A stretch of 64,000 bases of DNA from Gnetum montanum (GCA_015680685.1 MNCI01002996.1:566167-630166); one strand, 5' to 3'. Counted from the first letter of the stretch, positions 49,846 through 61,100 are shown. Numbers and translations: made by a program. The notes: generated from the letters alone by a model not told the origin.

Positions 49846-50412
49846 ATGCATGCTTCTCCAACAAATAAGACTTCAGGGCTCCCTTCAGTCCAAGAACAGA
49901 GCTTAATGCATACGGTTATGTTAACACATACCGTTACCGACCAGATCAAGGTAGGCCACCTTCACAGGAAACTCTCTGATTCTGGAAGCCCCTTAATCTA
50001 TCGACAAGTCACTGGGAACGAACCACATAAGGCTCTTCTTGACTCAGGTTCTGAAGTCAACTTAATCTCACAAGAAATGTATCAAGCCTGGAACCTACCC
50101 CAACTCAAGAGGAGCAATATTCAACTTGAGTTGGCTGACCAGTCCATCACCATTCCCTTGGGATTGGTGGAGGACATCATTACCACTGTGTGTGGTTGGT
50201 CATACCCAGCTGACTTCCTGGTGATAAAAGTCAATAGTAACAATGAGGGCTTCCCAATTATAATGGGAAGGCCATGGCTGAGTACAATAGATGCATACCA
50301 AGGGATCCATGATCTTTCCTTGCAGATATCTAAGATAAAAATTTATGGAAAGATCGAGAAGAAGACAGTTCCGTGCATCACATATAATGACTCAGAGGGT
50401 GATGACATGTAG
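49846..50412 (+). CDS. K aspartic protease domain, intact frame
   Basis: This is an open frame of 188 codons ending in TAG, continuing the gag frame after a stop. It has KALLDSGSEVNLISQEMYQ with the catalytic D-S-G at 50041-50049, SITIPLGLVEDIITTVCGW, SYPADFLVIKV and FPIIMGRPWLSTID. These fit a retropepsin of Athila-like elements, which cuts Gag-Pol. It is the only protease in the window with D-S-G intact, but upstream gag stops would limit its translation. No separate start is obvious: the MHASPT methionine at 49846 is just the first after the stop. Confidence 0.75.
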   Translation: MHASPTNKTSGLPSVQEQSLMHTVMLTHTVTDQIKVGHLHRKLSDSGSPLIYRQVTGNEPHKALLDSGSEVNLISQEMYQAWNLPQLKRSNIQLELADQSITIPLGLVEDIITTVCGWSYPADFLVIKVNSNNEGFPIIMGRPWLSTIDAYQGIHDLSLQISKIKIYGKIEKKTVPCITYNDSEGDDM

Positions 50413-52656
50413 GAATGCTGAGCATCTCTTCCATGTAACCGGTGTGCCCTAGAAACACAAATACAAAGATGCCTATATGTAGCAACCACATAAGTAGTGG
50501 ACACCCCGTGGTTGATAGCTCATCGAAAGAGAAACCGACCAACATGCATGGAACAAACTGGGGGAACAACTCACGCTAACAACGAAGGCATAGATACATT
50601 GGAGTATGAGCGTCGCCGACTTTCACCCCTTAATCTAAGAACATCAGTCAGGAGAAGTTGGACACTTCTAAGAAATTCAAATAGACGTTCATTATTTCGA
50701 ATCTCTCCCTTTCCATTCAGTCATGGGGGAGATGGCCACCTATGCTGATCATTGGAGGCCCTCAGTTCTTTTTAGTTTTTGTTTTACACATTTTTTTTTA
50801 CACATTTTTGTTTTACAAATTTCTTTAACTTTTCTTGTTTTTGTTTTACAACATTGTTATACTTTTTCATTTTTTCTGTGTGTTGTGTGTGTGTTATCCA
50901 TCTTGTAAGTTTGTCACACAATAAGTGTTCTTCATGATGGTATGAACTATTTTTCTATTTGATTTCTAATGTTTGGTTTTTACCTTTAAGTTACGATGTT
51001 GATACTAAGGTATGTTCTTTTGATATGACAGGCAATGAGTCCACTTCATCCATACATCCACAAATCTCTAAGGTCTCCCTTGGCTTGGAAATGTACAGTC
51101 CCTTTCTAATCAGAACTAAAACGAATCAGTGACCAAGTATTTCTCAAACTAAGGACTCAAGGCTTGAAAAGGGTGTGACTTCAAGGGAACTTGATGCATT
51201 TTTGTTGACCATTCTCTTGGGTTCTTGGATGTTTTCTTCTTGAGTTTTCTTACCGTTTTGATGTTACCCAATTATCGAGAAGCTGAGTCAATAAAAATAA
51301 TAAGTGTTTCATGGTGTGGTTCTCACGTATAAACACATAAAACAAAAAAAAGGAGAAAAAAAAAAGAAAAAAGAAAAAAGTGAGAATTCAAAGCACACCC
51401 CTTAGATGAAATAATCCCTTAGGCTACAAGCACTAGTTATGGAACTCAAAATTTACATGTTCCCTCTAACTAAGGCCCATCTCACTTCCTGTTCTCTCCT
51501 CCTTCATTTCATCGAAATGGTGGTGGCTCTTTGGGAGATGCGTTCTTGTTACTCAAGTGGATGGATTGGATGAATGCATTAATGCGAAGTCACTGGATGT
51601 GGTTTGTTTGAGGCCGAACTTGGAATGGAATTTACTAAGTCACATTAATCATGAAAAACACAAGGGGTTGTACATCACCTTGTTCTTGAGACTCCATTCC
51701 ATTCTCTCCTTTCCATCATTCTTCCCCCATCTATGACCTCATTACCGGTTGTATCATTAGTGTATATCTTGGTGGATGCATTGTTTTCTTTTTGGTAAAT
51801 TCTTGCGGTTAAGACTTTAACTCTTGTTCCAAAGGACATTCCTAGAGCCTACGGACTCTTTAAATCTGGGTTTGTTAGGGCATTAAGGGCATGAGCCTGC
51901 TTTGGGGAGGACCCATTGGCATTCCTATTTGGTGCACTAGTTAAATTCCTTCCCTTAACATTTTCACAATCCACTCTCTTTCATTCATTTCCATCTTGAC
52001 ATCCACTTCATCGATGTTCTAGTTGTCTCTTTTTCTCCATCTTTCTTGTTCTTTTTCTTTCTCCATTCTATCGCTACTGAAGGTTTGCTCTTAGTCATGG
52101 GGATCCTGGCCCAATTTTTTCGATTTTCTCCTAACCCCTACACCTTCGATAGTCATCATTAATATATCTCCAGATCCGTATCAGCCATACCACAACCCAA
52201 CCAATGGACCTTTCACTAAGGCAAGGTATCAATTGTATTGAAATTCATTTACCCTTGCTAATAGAAGATTGTGTTGTATGTTTAAATGGCAATCATGCAA
52301 CAACGGATTGGATCTGGAGGGAACACTTGAAATGGATCGGTGCTGAAGTAGCTATGCAAGGAGCAAGCTTGATGGCGCACTTACGAATGGATAATGAAAG
52401 GTGCAATCTTAGCGTTAGCAGTAGCATACTTCTTTTCTCTTCTCTCTTGTCTCTCAGCTACCAAATGAGGCCTGATGTCAAATGTATAAGGTGTTCACTC
52501 TTGTTTTCATGAACACCAGTTTTGTCTTGTCTTGTAATGATGATCTGTTCACATGTCATCCCACTCACCATTAGTTCCATTTGAGTCAATAATCCCATAC
52601 CTTCCCAATATTTTGTAAGGAACTCGAGGACGAGTTTTCATTTAGTCATGGGGATA
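50413..52656 (+). other. K: pol remnant and noncoding 3' region
   Basis: Up to about 50717 a short open stretch reads WLIAHRKRNRPTC and SVRRSWTLLRNSN without RT or integrase motifs. Polypurine-tract-like motifs lie at 50718-50740 (CAGTCATGGGGGAGATGG), 52091-52110 (TTAGTCATGGGGATCCTGG) and 52641-52656 before the LTR. A purine tract lies at 51335-51385. The interval 52204-52512 has an open frame of 102 codons (MDLSLRQGINCIEI) without a known motif; F has a decayed counterpart. Confidence 0.65.
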
Positions 52657-53476
52657 TGATGGGACACGATATCGCATATGTGATATCGCATGGGCCGCGA
52701 TATCGCATCCCACGAGATATCACATACGCAATATCGCGGTGCACTGCCAAGTCTATAAATAAGAGGTGGCTCTCCCTTGTTTCCACATCTAGGCCTAGAC
52801 CATAGTGAAACTCTGGCAGTTTTACCCTCCAAAGATAGAATAATTTCCATGTACCTGCAGTAGGAACTCCAAAGTGAACGGATCTTTATTCGAGCAAATA
52901 TTGTACCTGAACACAAGTTTGTGTACAGAAATAAAGACAAACTTCTTGGATAAACCTTGCAGTGCATGGAATAGGCTAAATAAGATTTTATTTACTGTTA
53001 TTTATTGTTTACCATTTAATGCTTCATTAGTTAATTAATCTCTCTCAACCCTTCTCTCCTAGTTAAGTGCCTCAATATGACCACTTCAAGCACGTGCGTT
53101 ACGCTTGGTGATCCCAGCAACGACTAGCATTTGGTAACCAAGGTTGCATTGGTTCAGGGTGTGAACAGTAAGTGGGAACGGATGCTGATGCTAGGTTAAT
53201 TAAGGTAGTTAGTTAGTTAAAGTTAGTCAATTAGTCTCTTCACCCTTCACCTTATTAGCATAGGAGATAAAACAGAAAAAATATAAAAATCATATACCTC
53301 AGACTTACTTAACCATACAACCATGACAAATACAAGTAAGTCTGGGAAGACAACAAATGATTAACCTTAAGTGTTTCATAAGGCGTATAGGCACTTAGTC
53401 TGTGGAGTTTGACCGAATCGTGCGTGTAATGCTCGTATTCGTATGGTTGAGTGTAGGGGTACCTCACCACTCATCA
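52657..53476 (+). repeat. 3' LTR of element K
   Basis: It is 820 bp, TGATGGGACAC to CACTCATCA, preceded by CATGGGGATA. Five GATATC or AATATC units at 52668-52738 and a TATA box at 52754-52761. Apart from the extra array units it is very similar to the 5' LTR. Confidence 0.9.
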
Positions 53477-53481
53477 TTAGG

Positions 53482-54940
53482 TAAATGTAACAAGATTGGG
53501 CATTAGCCTTTGGGATGATTATATAGGTAAACATCACATTGATACTTATGATTTGTAGTTAATCCCCTATCCTTATTTTCTTCAGGCCTTCTCTCTTATT
53601 GTCGAATGGTGTTCTATCCTATTTCTAGGTTTGGTATCCTCTATTTGTTCTGGTTGTTAGAGTTATCTTGTGTGGTTTTCCCTCTAATAATGTTTACATA
53701 TTCTCCACATTTTTCATGTACCCACTCCATCATATTATTGATCTTTACCTCAATTTCATCTAATGATTTTAGTATTGGCAAAGTTGAGGGCAGTTCCACC
53801 TCCCCGAGGTGAGTTGATTTCTCCTCTTCATGATTATGGACCTTCATTACTTTAAGATTTTAGTCCTATTGAGATATTTCAACATTCTCCCATTTGGCTA
53901 TTTCTCCTTCTTCTTTTACTACTTGCTTAATAAGCTCTTGGAATTGGTGGGTTTGTAGTTCATATAGCTAACCTAGGGCATACATCCCTAGGGTCTCCCT
54001 CGTTTCATTATAGAGCCCATCCATGATGTGACATATTAACCTTTCCTCGGAGAACCCATGGCCTAGGCATTTATTTAACAATGAGTAATATCTTTCTAGG
54101 GCCATGTCCAAGGATTCATGTTGTCCTTATTTTTACTTTTGCACTGATTTGATATCTTTCATTGAAGAGTTCTACCATTGTAGGCCAACGACAAATTGAA
54201 TTTTGTTTTAAAGACCTTTAGCACACTTTTGCTTAGCCAATGAGTGTCATAGGAAAGAGCTTAAGTTTTTTCCACCCATTTTCAATGTTGTTCCATGCAT
54301 AGGCATCATAGAAGGCTTGTAAATGATGTTGCAGATCTAAATCATAACCTCGTGAGAACTTAGGAAAGTTGTTTAAATCAAGCTTGGGCAGATGGATTTC
54401 CTTACAATGCCTGCAGGATATCTGAATGGCCTCTATTATATGCATTAGGCTCTTAGTGGCTAGTAGGCATTCATCGTTACTAAATAGGTCATGAGTTCGT
54501 GAGTTGGGATGATGTTGCCTATGTTCATGTTGGCATTCCTGATTTTGCTTGTGGGTTTGATTTTTATTTTTACACCAACCCCTTAAGGAATAGTCATACA
54601 CGTCATGCCTCGATGTTGAAAGAGCAGAGGAAGAGAGAGAACTAGAAGACTGATCATGACTTTTATAAGTCTCCCAACCATCCCCTGATGTACTCTTGCT
54701 AACCATTAAGAAGGTCCCAGGCCTTATGGGCCTCCTTATTCTAGGGGATGTCCCATCTTCACTAGAGGTGTCTGAGTTGGATGACAAAAGTCCTTGAGTA
54801 TCATTGGGGTGTCTATGAACATATGAAACTCCCACATAAGATTGAGTACTTCAAACTTCTTCTATATCATAAATTTCATTGGTTCTCCAATGAATTACCT
54901 CACTAGATGTTGCGTTATCATTGTCTTGTGAAAGAGACAT
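53482..54940 (-). pseudogene. M gag, N-terminal and core part
   Basis: The start is the ATG at 54940-54938 (MSLSQDNDNATSS). The open frame at 54835-54233 shows GVSYVHRHPNDTQGLL, a Ser-rich stretch, DECLLATKSLMHIIEAIQI and LQAFYDAYAWNNIENGWKKL. The part at 53490-54230 has the rest of the core and coiled-coil-like sequence in shifted frames. It continues after K at 46482. Confidence 0.75.
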
Positions 54941-55053
54941 TGTTGTGAATTGTGTGTGACTTAATTGAATTTAATTCCTTTTTCAAAAAGATATATCATT
55001 AATACCTTGTTACAACAATCTTGTATGATGTAACTAATCTAGATAACTAGCAC

Positions 55054-55073
55054 CATCCCCAACAATGATGCCA
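55054..55073 (-). other. M primer-binding site (tRNA-Asp type)
   Basis: On the minus strand it reads TGGCATCATTGTTGGGGATG beside the LTR. Confidence 0.75.
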
Positions 55074-55074
55074 A

Positions 55075-55910
55075 TGATGAGTGGTGAGCTACCCCTATGC
55101 TCAACCATACAAATACAAGCGTGTACACATGATTCGATTAAACTCTGTGGATGGACTAGTTGTGGCACCTAGATAGTTATACATTGATTGCAATTCACTA
55201 TCTTCCCACCTAGACCAGTATTTGCTTTGTCATGTATGGTTTAGTCTAGAGTGAGGTGTATGATGTGGTTTCTATTACTATGCTACTCCTAAGGACAATA
55301 AGAAATAACTTAATTAAGCTAATGAGCAATAGGAAATAAGATCAAAGCGAGCCTAAGTGCGATGAGCATTCCTCCTTAATCATCTGCATGTATCCTGGAA
55401 TTCATGTACTACTTCTGGGATCACCAAGTGCACATTACTCAAAGCACTACTTGATACGCTACTACATTACCACATAGTTACACTTAAATGTTCATGATTA
55501 AGGCATACTCATTCTGCGTCATAACAGAAATAGTAAATGACAATAAAAGACATGTTAACTAAGAAAAAAATAATAAATAATAAATAATTAAAATAAATTA
55601 AAAGCTAAGTGAATGCTACAATGATGGAGTAATCTCAATCTTTATTGTTGATCGTGTGTGTGTCCAAGTATGTCACACTCAAATAAAGATTATATTTAGT
55701 TACAAGCATCACACCACTAGCATGCACTTGGGAAAAAATTGAAAATTGACAAAAGACTCAACCCCAAAAGACTGACTCCTAATTAACTAACTTTCCCCTC
55801 ACTGTGTGCTTGAGTGCTATATTTATAGGCTAAAACAAGAATCATGATATCATATTCAGGTTGCGATATCGAGTACCCAATATTGGGGTCTGGCAAACCA
55901 CAATTTATCA
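55075..55910 (-). repeat. 5' LTR of element M
   Basis: It is 836 bp, TGATGAGTGG to ATTTATCA. A reversed TATA box lies near 55819. Two GATATC units and AATATT-type relatives (55845-55885) form a shorter array than in the 3' LTR. Confidence 0.85.
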
Positions 55911-56880
55911 ACTACTATGTTCAACAACCTATTTCTCTAAATGGTTCTACTTCCTCTACCTTGAATCACTACTATTACTCTCCTGAATATCATCAACCCA
56001 CAACATCTCCTATGGGATCACCATCTCAAACCTCTTATCCTCTGCTACATCCTCAATATTTTTATACTTCACTCCACCATATGTCATCACCAACAACACA
56101 AGAAGGATTGGCACCACAACATCAATGGAAGAATGCCACTTCTGTTATGAACATATAAGTAAATGATAATGTTATAAGATCTTAGCAAAAGTCTTGAAAA
56201 CGTTCCTTATTTAGGATAATTTCCACACATGGGCACAAAACTCATAGACCTACTAGCTCATCAAAACCAGCATAAGGCCAACCAAGTGCAACATCCTTTC
56301 TTACCAAAACAATGTATCCCAATCCTACGCAAGATCCAACACTCATTATCACTCCAATGCAAAACATAATAGATGAACCTATCACTATGGAGAGCTAAGT
56401 AATTCCATGCATTACTAATGATAAAGAAGGGTGCAGTTGTGGATCGACACTTCAAAATGACAATTGAGTCATGACACCAGCCCACACCAAATATGAAATA
56501 CAAGTGTGTGCACAAGAGAAAGCAAGGGCCACTAAACCAAAAGACACCTAGTGGCTACAAATTGAGAACGTAAAAGTATCTGAAACATGCATGGAAACAT
56601 CTAAACCACTTGTTAATTCTCATTCTAAGAAAATAACCCCAATTAAGAACTTACAAATGGAAATACTAAATCATAATCATACATCAATAAAAAGAGGAAC
56701 TAAGTACTTAGATGATAAAAATTAAACTACCATCAAAATTACATGGGATAATAACAAAAAAGTTAAATCAATAAAGATGGTAAGTGAACCACCTACAGTG
56801 TACGATCCAAGAGATCTAGGAATCATTTTCAGAACACTTGCCCATGAGTTTAGTCGTCGGGAAGATGCCTTACCTTAATT
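55911..56880 (+). pseudogene. H gag C-terminus and short tail
   Basis: 55911-56160 is open and reads YYSPEYHQPTTSPMGSPSQT and EGLAPQHQWKNAT, the gag C-terminal part, in frame with gag before the M insertion. From 56160 to 56880 weak coding traces continue (YDPRDLGIIFRTLAHEFSRR near 56800) without an identifiable RT. A polypurine-tract-like TTTAGTCGTCGGGAAGATG lies near 56848. The protease active site was not found. Confidence 0.6.
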
Positions 56881-59391
56881 CTAGAATGAATAAGTGTTTT
56901 TCCATTTTTTATTTTTTTCACATTTTTTAATCTTTTCTCATTCTTTGATACTTTTCATTTCTTGAATTTTTGATATTCTTTTATCTCTTTCAATTCTTTC
57001 ACATTTTCAATTCTTTTAACATTTTTCATTCTTTATACTTTTCACAATTTTTATTATCTTTTTCATTTCTTTTATACTTTGTTTTCAAACCCTTTATATC
57101 ATTATGATTACTCATAAGACACATTAAGAATAAAGTAAGATGTAGTCCCAATAAGGTGAAGATTTCTCTATATTATCAATCATAAGGAATTGATTATCTA
57201 TATAGTGAGACCACACTATCCATCCACCCATTCCAATAATAAGAGGTTCTTACCATGGCAATAATGATATTCTTTTCATAATCAAACTAAGAATAAACTT
57301 ATGATCATTATGCCTAGACAAAAGAGTGAAGAACCAACTGGGAATGCAAAGGGTGTGACATTAAGGGGATTTTGTGGATTCTTTTGGACCACTATTGTAT
57401 GTTTTATCATGTTGCTAAGGAAATATTATATCCTTGTAGATCTAACAAAAAATGGGAGTAAGAGTACAATAAGTGTTACCTTACCATGTCATTGGAAAGA
57501 CATGTTACCCATGCCTGATGGTAGGCAACTTCTTAGGAATCAAAAACATGTAATGAATAAATTCCTCTCTTGGATAATATGCTAAGTGGTAATGCTCCTT
57601 GTAATAGTGGTAGTCTTATGGTTGTAAATCCAAGAGATGAAACAATGTGATGTCACTAGAAAGTGGTCTAGACTTGGTTTGAATCTTGGAAAAAAGGACT
57701 AATGATTACTTTAATGATTAATAACACATAAGGATTCATTATGCATATGGTAACATACCTCACATCCCAATTTTAGCAATCCTTTCTACAATCTATCTCA
57801 CCTCACTGTATATGTAATCATAACTTGTCATTTTGTATAATATAGCATTATTTTCCCAACCTGGTAACACTAACATGTGTGTTTTGCTAAATAGGTATGT
57901 CTTACATCCAACTCCTTAAGTGCCTAAGGACACTTTTTGACATGGTTATACAAGGGCATTAAGGGTTGGAGCCTGCTTTGGGGAGGATCCACTTGTATAA
58001 CTCTTGTATTTCATACTTGCTATGCAATTCCACATCATCTTGTGCCTTTTGAAACATCTAATAAACTTCCCATATCATCTAATAATATGTCCATACATCA
58101 TAAATTCATTATTTGTTTCTTATCCATATTATAAACTTTTGCTACTCAAGATTCCTTCCTCATGAACCTTGAATGATAAATTATTGAAAATAGTGTAGCG
58201 CTCATGGCCATGACCCTCTACACAAGCTTTACATCTTCTTGACATTTTATTTGACTCATTTTTTCCAAGAAAAATTAATGAAAATTTTGAACTTTTTAAT
58301 GGTGACATTGTAGTTACAATGTCGTAGGCACCTATGATGTTGTATCTATGATGTTTGATCTACAATGTCACACACATAAAAATAATATATATATGTGTCG
58401 GAGTTAGTGAAATTTTTCATTTCTCTCATTTGTAGCAAGAGAATTTTTTGTAGTTTTTACCTCAGCCCTCTTGCACACTAGCTTCCAAAGGCCATAACTT
58501 CATCCTCATAGCTTTGATTTCCAAAATTCTTAAATCCTATTGATCCTAGAGTGTTCAACTTAGTCATAGGGGGTGCATTGTGTGATATAAGCAAAAATTT
58601 GAAAATTTGAGCCAAAAATTCTTAATGCCAGAAGATACTATAAAGGGTAAGTACAAGGAGATAATAAGAACCTTAAAGTTAATCAATCAAACTAAGGCCA
58701 GAAAGATTCAAATAAGACTCCTAATAGACCATATCAACTATTTTAGGCCATAATAAGCAAGGAAAATGATAGAAGGTCATAAGTAACAAAAAGATATAAC
58801 ACTTAAGGAGTTTCTTTTTTGCAAATTTTTCTAGCTCTACAATCATAATATGATAAGAACTTGATCTAACCAAGGGTCTGAGCAAGGTAAAGAACTATTA
58901 AGAATTGATAGGAACATCCTAATAATTTCAAATCCTTGCTGATTACAAATGGCCTTGAAGAGGATACCAGAAGGAGGACCTTCACAACACAAAAGCAAAA
59001 GAGCAAAACAGTGTTGAATGAAACTTAGGAGAAACCTACCAATTCTAGCAAAACAAATAGGCTAATGCTATAGTGTCATACTCAGTAGAGAGGGCATATG
59101 GAAAAAGAAGACAAGGATAGAAGAGGAGAAACTTTCCAAAAGCCTAATGATAAAGAAAAGAAGTCGATGGAAGAGTCACCACTACCCAAAATATGAACTA
59201 CATCAAGCCACTTCAAATTTTGTTTTTGTTTTGTCACGTAACTGTGTCATTTTTGTACACACTACTATGGCACTCAGAATCAGTTAGTAGGTTGCATCAA
59301 TTAATAATCCCATCATTCCTAATTTTTTGTAAAGAAAGCTTGGTCCTATCCTATTAACTCAAGGATGAGTTTCTACTCAATTGTGGGGGTA
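56881..59391 (+). other. H: noncoding 3' region with polypurine-tract-like motifs
   Basis: It is T-rich near 56890-57070. The GGAGCCTGCTTTGGGGAGGA motif near 57968-57987 and other landmarks match A, K and M. Polypurine-tract-like motifs lie near 58557-58575 (TTAGTCATAGGGGGTG) and at 59376-59391 next to the LTR. A TATATATATGTG run and weak array-like units (ATGATGTTGTATC, TACAATGTC) lie at 58310-58400. No gene was seen. Confidence 0.6.
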
Positions 59392-60346
59392 TGAGGAAGC
59401 ATTTGTTGGCTACATCAACGTAGCCATGTTGAGGTAGATGCCTTGATGCATCTATTAGTGAAAAAGTTAATTTTTGTCCACCAATGATATCATAGTTATG
59501 ATATCATATCTACGATGTCGTAGGTGCAATATCGTATCCCATGATACATTATCGTATTAACAATATCATAGGATGCATGCTTGTCTATAAATACAACACT
59601 TGGGCACACAATCCGAAGAAGCTTTATTCCACCATTAGGTAGATTCTTGTAGTTTCGTTTTGTGGTTTTAGTCATAGAGTGAATGCTTGCAGTGTGGTGT
59701 TGAGTAGTTGTACGAAATATTTATTCAAGTGAAGTGTACCTAGGCATAGTTTATGTCTAGAAATAAAGATCGAGATTGCTTTTCATTATTGCAATATCCA
59801 CTTAGTTTTATTGTTTTACTTAGCATAGCTTTTATTGTTTTCTTAGTTTAATCATTTACATTTCCAAATACTTTACTTTCTTGTTCATTAGTAAAGCAAA
59901 CTGAGTATGATTGGTTTCAAGCATTTAAGTGTAATCGTTTGGTAATCCCAATAGTTTTATTGCTTGGTTTACCCAATAGCATAACGCTTGGTAACCCAGT
60001 AATAATTACGTGAGCCCAAGGTGTGTACGGTAATCCAGGACTAGATGCTCATCACTCTAGGCAAGTTTAGATTTACCTTCTTATTGTTAGTTAGATTAAA
60101 TATTTAATTTCTCTATTATTGTTGAGATTAGTTTAAGGCCACAAAAACATCAATTATCATATGCCTCACTTTCGACTAAACCGTACATAACAAAGCTACC
60201 ACTAGTCCAAGTGGGAAGACAACGTTCTGCAATCAATGCTTAACAATCTTAATGCCACAACTAGTCCCATCCATGGAATTCAATTGGATCCTACGTGAAC
60301 ACTTGTGATTTGTATGGTTGGGCATAGGGGTACCAGCCGCTCATTA
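59392..60346 (+). repeat. 3' LTR of element H
   Basis: It is about 955 bp, TGAGGAAGCA to CTCATTA, after GTGGGGGTA. GATATC-type units lie at 59485-59570, with TATAAATA near 59587 and AATAAAGATCGAG near 59762. It matches the truncated 5' LTR at 29248. Confidence 0.85.
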
Positions 60347-60690
60347 ATTTGGGATACCATATGATCAAGAACATCCTAGACAGGTACCTATTCTACTGAT
60401 CATACATTGAGGATCTTGCCAACTACCATAGAGATTAGCATGGGCTATAACTATACATTAATCATAAAGAATGACCTTGAAAAAAGCATATGTAGATGTC
60501 TGCAATAAAGAAACAACAAGCCTTATGCTTGTAGTACTATCTTGAGTGAAGAGTATTGATGGTTTGCAAGTATTCCCTCCAATCTCCAAAGAAATATATA
60601 CCAAGATATCAAAGGCTTTTCTTCTTCAAAGTAAATTACATGAAGAACAATGCATTAAGTCAAATGAAGAAAAATTTATCAATTTGAATG
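60347..60690 (+). pseudogene. PIF1/Helitron-type helicase, C-terminal piece
   Basis: One frame with a few stops reads IPYDQEHPRQVPILLI, then RLAWAITIH, then MTLKKAYVDV (motif VI, LAWAITIHKSQGMTL) and VKSIDGLQVFPPISKEIYTK with a helical tail (60546-60752). This completes the helicase that begins near 19974. The open frame at 60546-60752 codes the C-terminal tail only. Confidence 0.75.
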
Positions 60691-61100
60691 TTATGAATCT
60701 ATACTATCATGGATGTCTAAACATGTATCATTATGCATTTTTTCAATTTTGAGTGTTTGAATATTCATCAATCATCATGCATTTTTCCTGTTTTTAATTT
60801 TTGAATAATCAATAGACTTTTGTTACAATATTCTCTATTTATTCTGTTGTACATTTTGATAAAAATTTATTAACTTTAGTAATATAATGTATAACTTATC
60901 AACTACCTTCATTAAATTGGGTTGATGCACAACTATAAATATTATGTTCTTAATTTCTTTTTTTTTTAAATGATTCCTTTAAGCAATACTAGTAGTCACT
61001 AATTTGGTTATGTATTTATAATATTTATCTATAATTTGGTAGAGAGAATCTTCTTTGTTGACGAGTAATAAGATATTTGTACCAAATATTTCACGAACTC
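60691..61100. other. AT-rich spacer
   Basis: No gene or repeat was identified. It is AT-rich with poly-T runs. Confidence 0.4.

Larger units (their letters stand above)
46483..53476 (+). mobile_element. Complete element K (gag-protease only)
   Basis: LTRs at 46483-47258 and 52657-53476 are flanked by perfect TSDs TTAGG (46478-46482 and 53477-53481). Inside are a primer site, a gag-protease frame of about 1000 codons, a noncoding 3' region and a polypurine tract. RT, RNase H and integrase are missing: the frame ends near 50717 in a polypurine-tract-like motif. It is inserted in gag of M. K is one of the best-preserved elements here. Confidence 0.9.
31428..55910 (-). mobile_element. Complete element M with F and K inserted
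   Basis: LTRs at 31428-32275 (3') and 55075-55910 (5') are flanked by a perfect TSD ACTAC (31423-31427 and 55911-55915). Removing F (with its TSD) and K (with its TSD) leaves about 9.1 kb. The order from the 5' side is LTR, primer site, gag, noncoding block, ORF3, polypurine tract, LTR. There is no protease, RT or integrase, so M depended on other elements. Confidence 0.85.
29248..60346 (+). mobile_element. Athila-like element H, host of M, F and K
   Basis: H has a truncated 5' LTR (29248-29798), gag split by element M, a short pol-like tail, a long 3' noncoding region, and a full 3' LTR (59392-60346). Without M it measures about 6.6 kb. The flanks are ATTGG (29243-29247) and ATTTG (60347-60351), an imperfect TSD. 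Helicase sequence lies on both sides, which supports a single insertion event. RT and integrase are absent. Confidence 0.75.
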
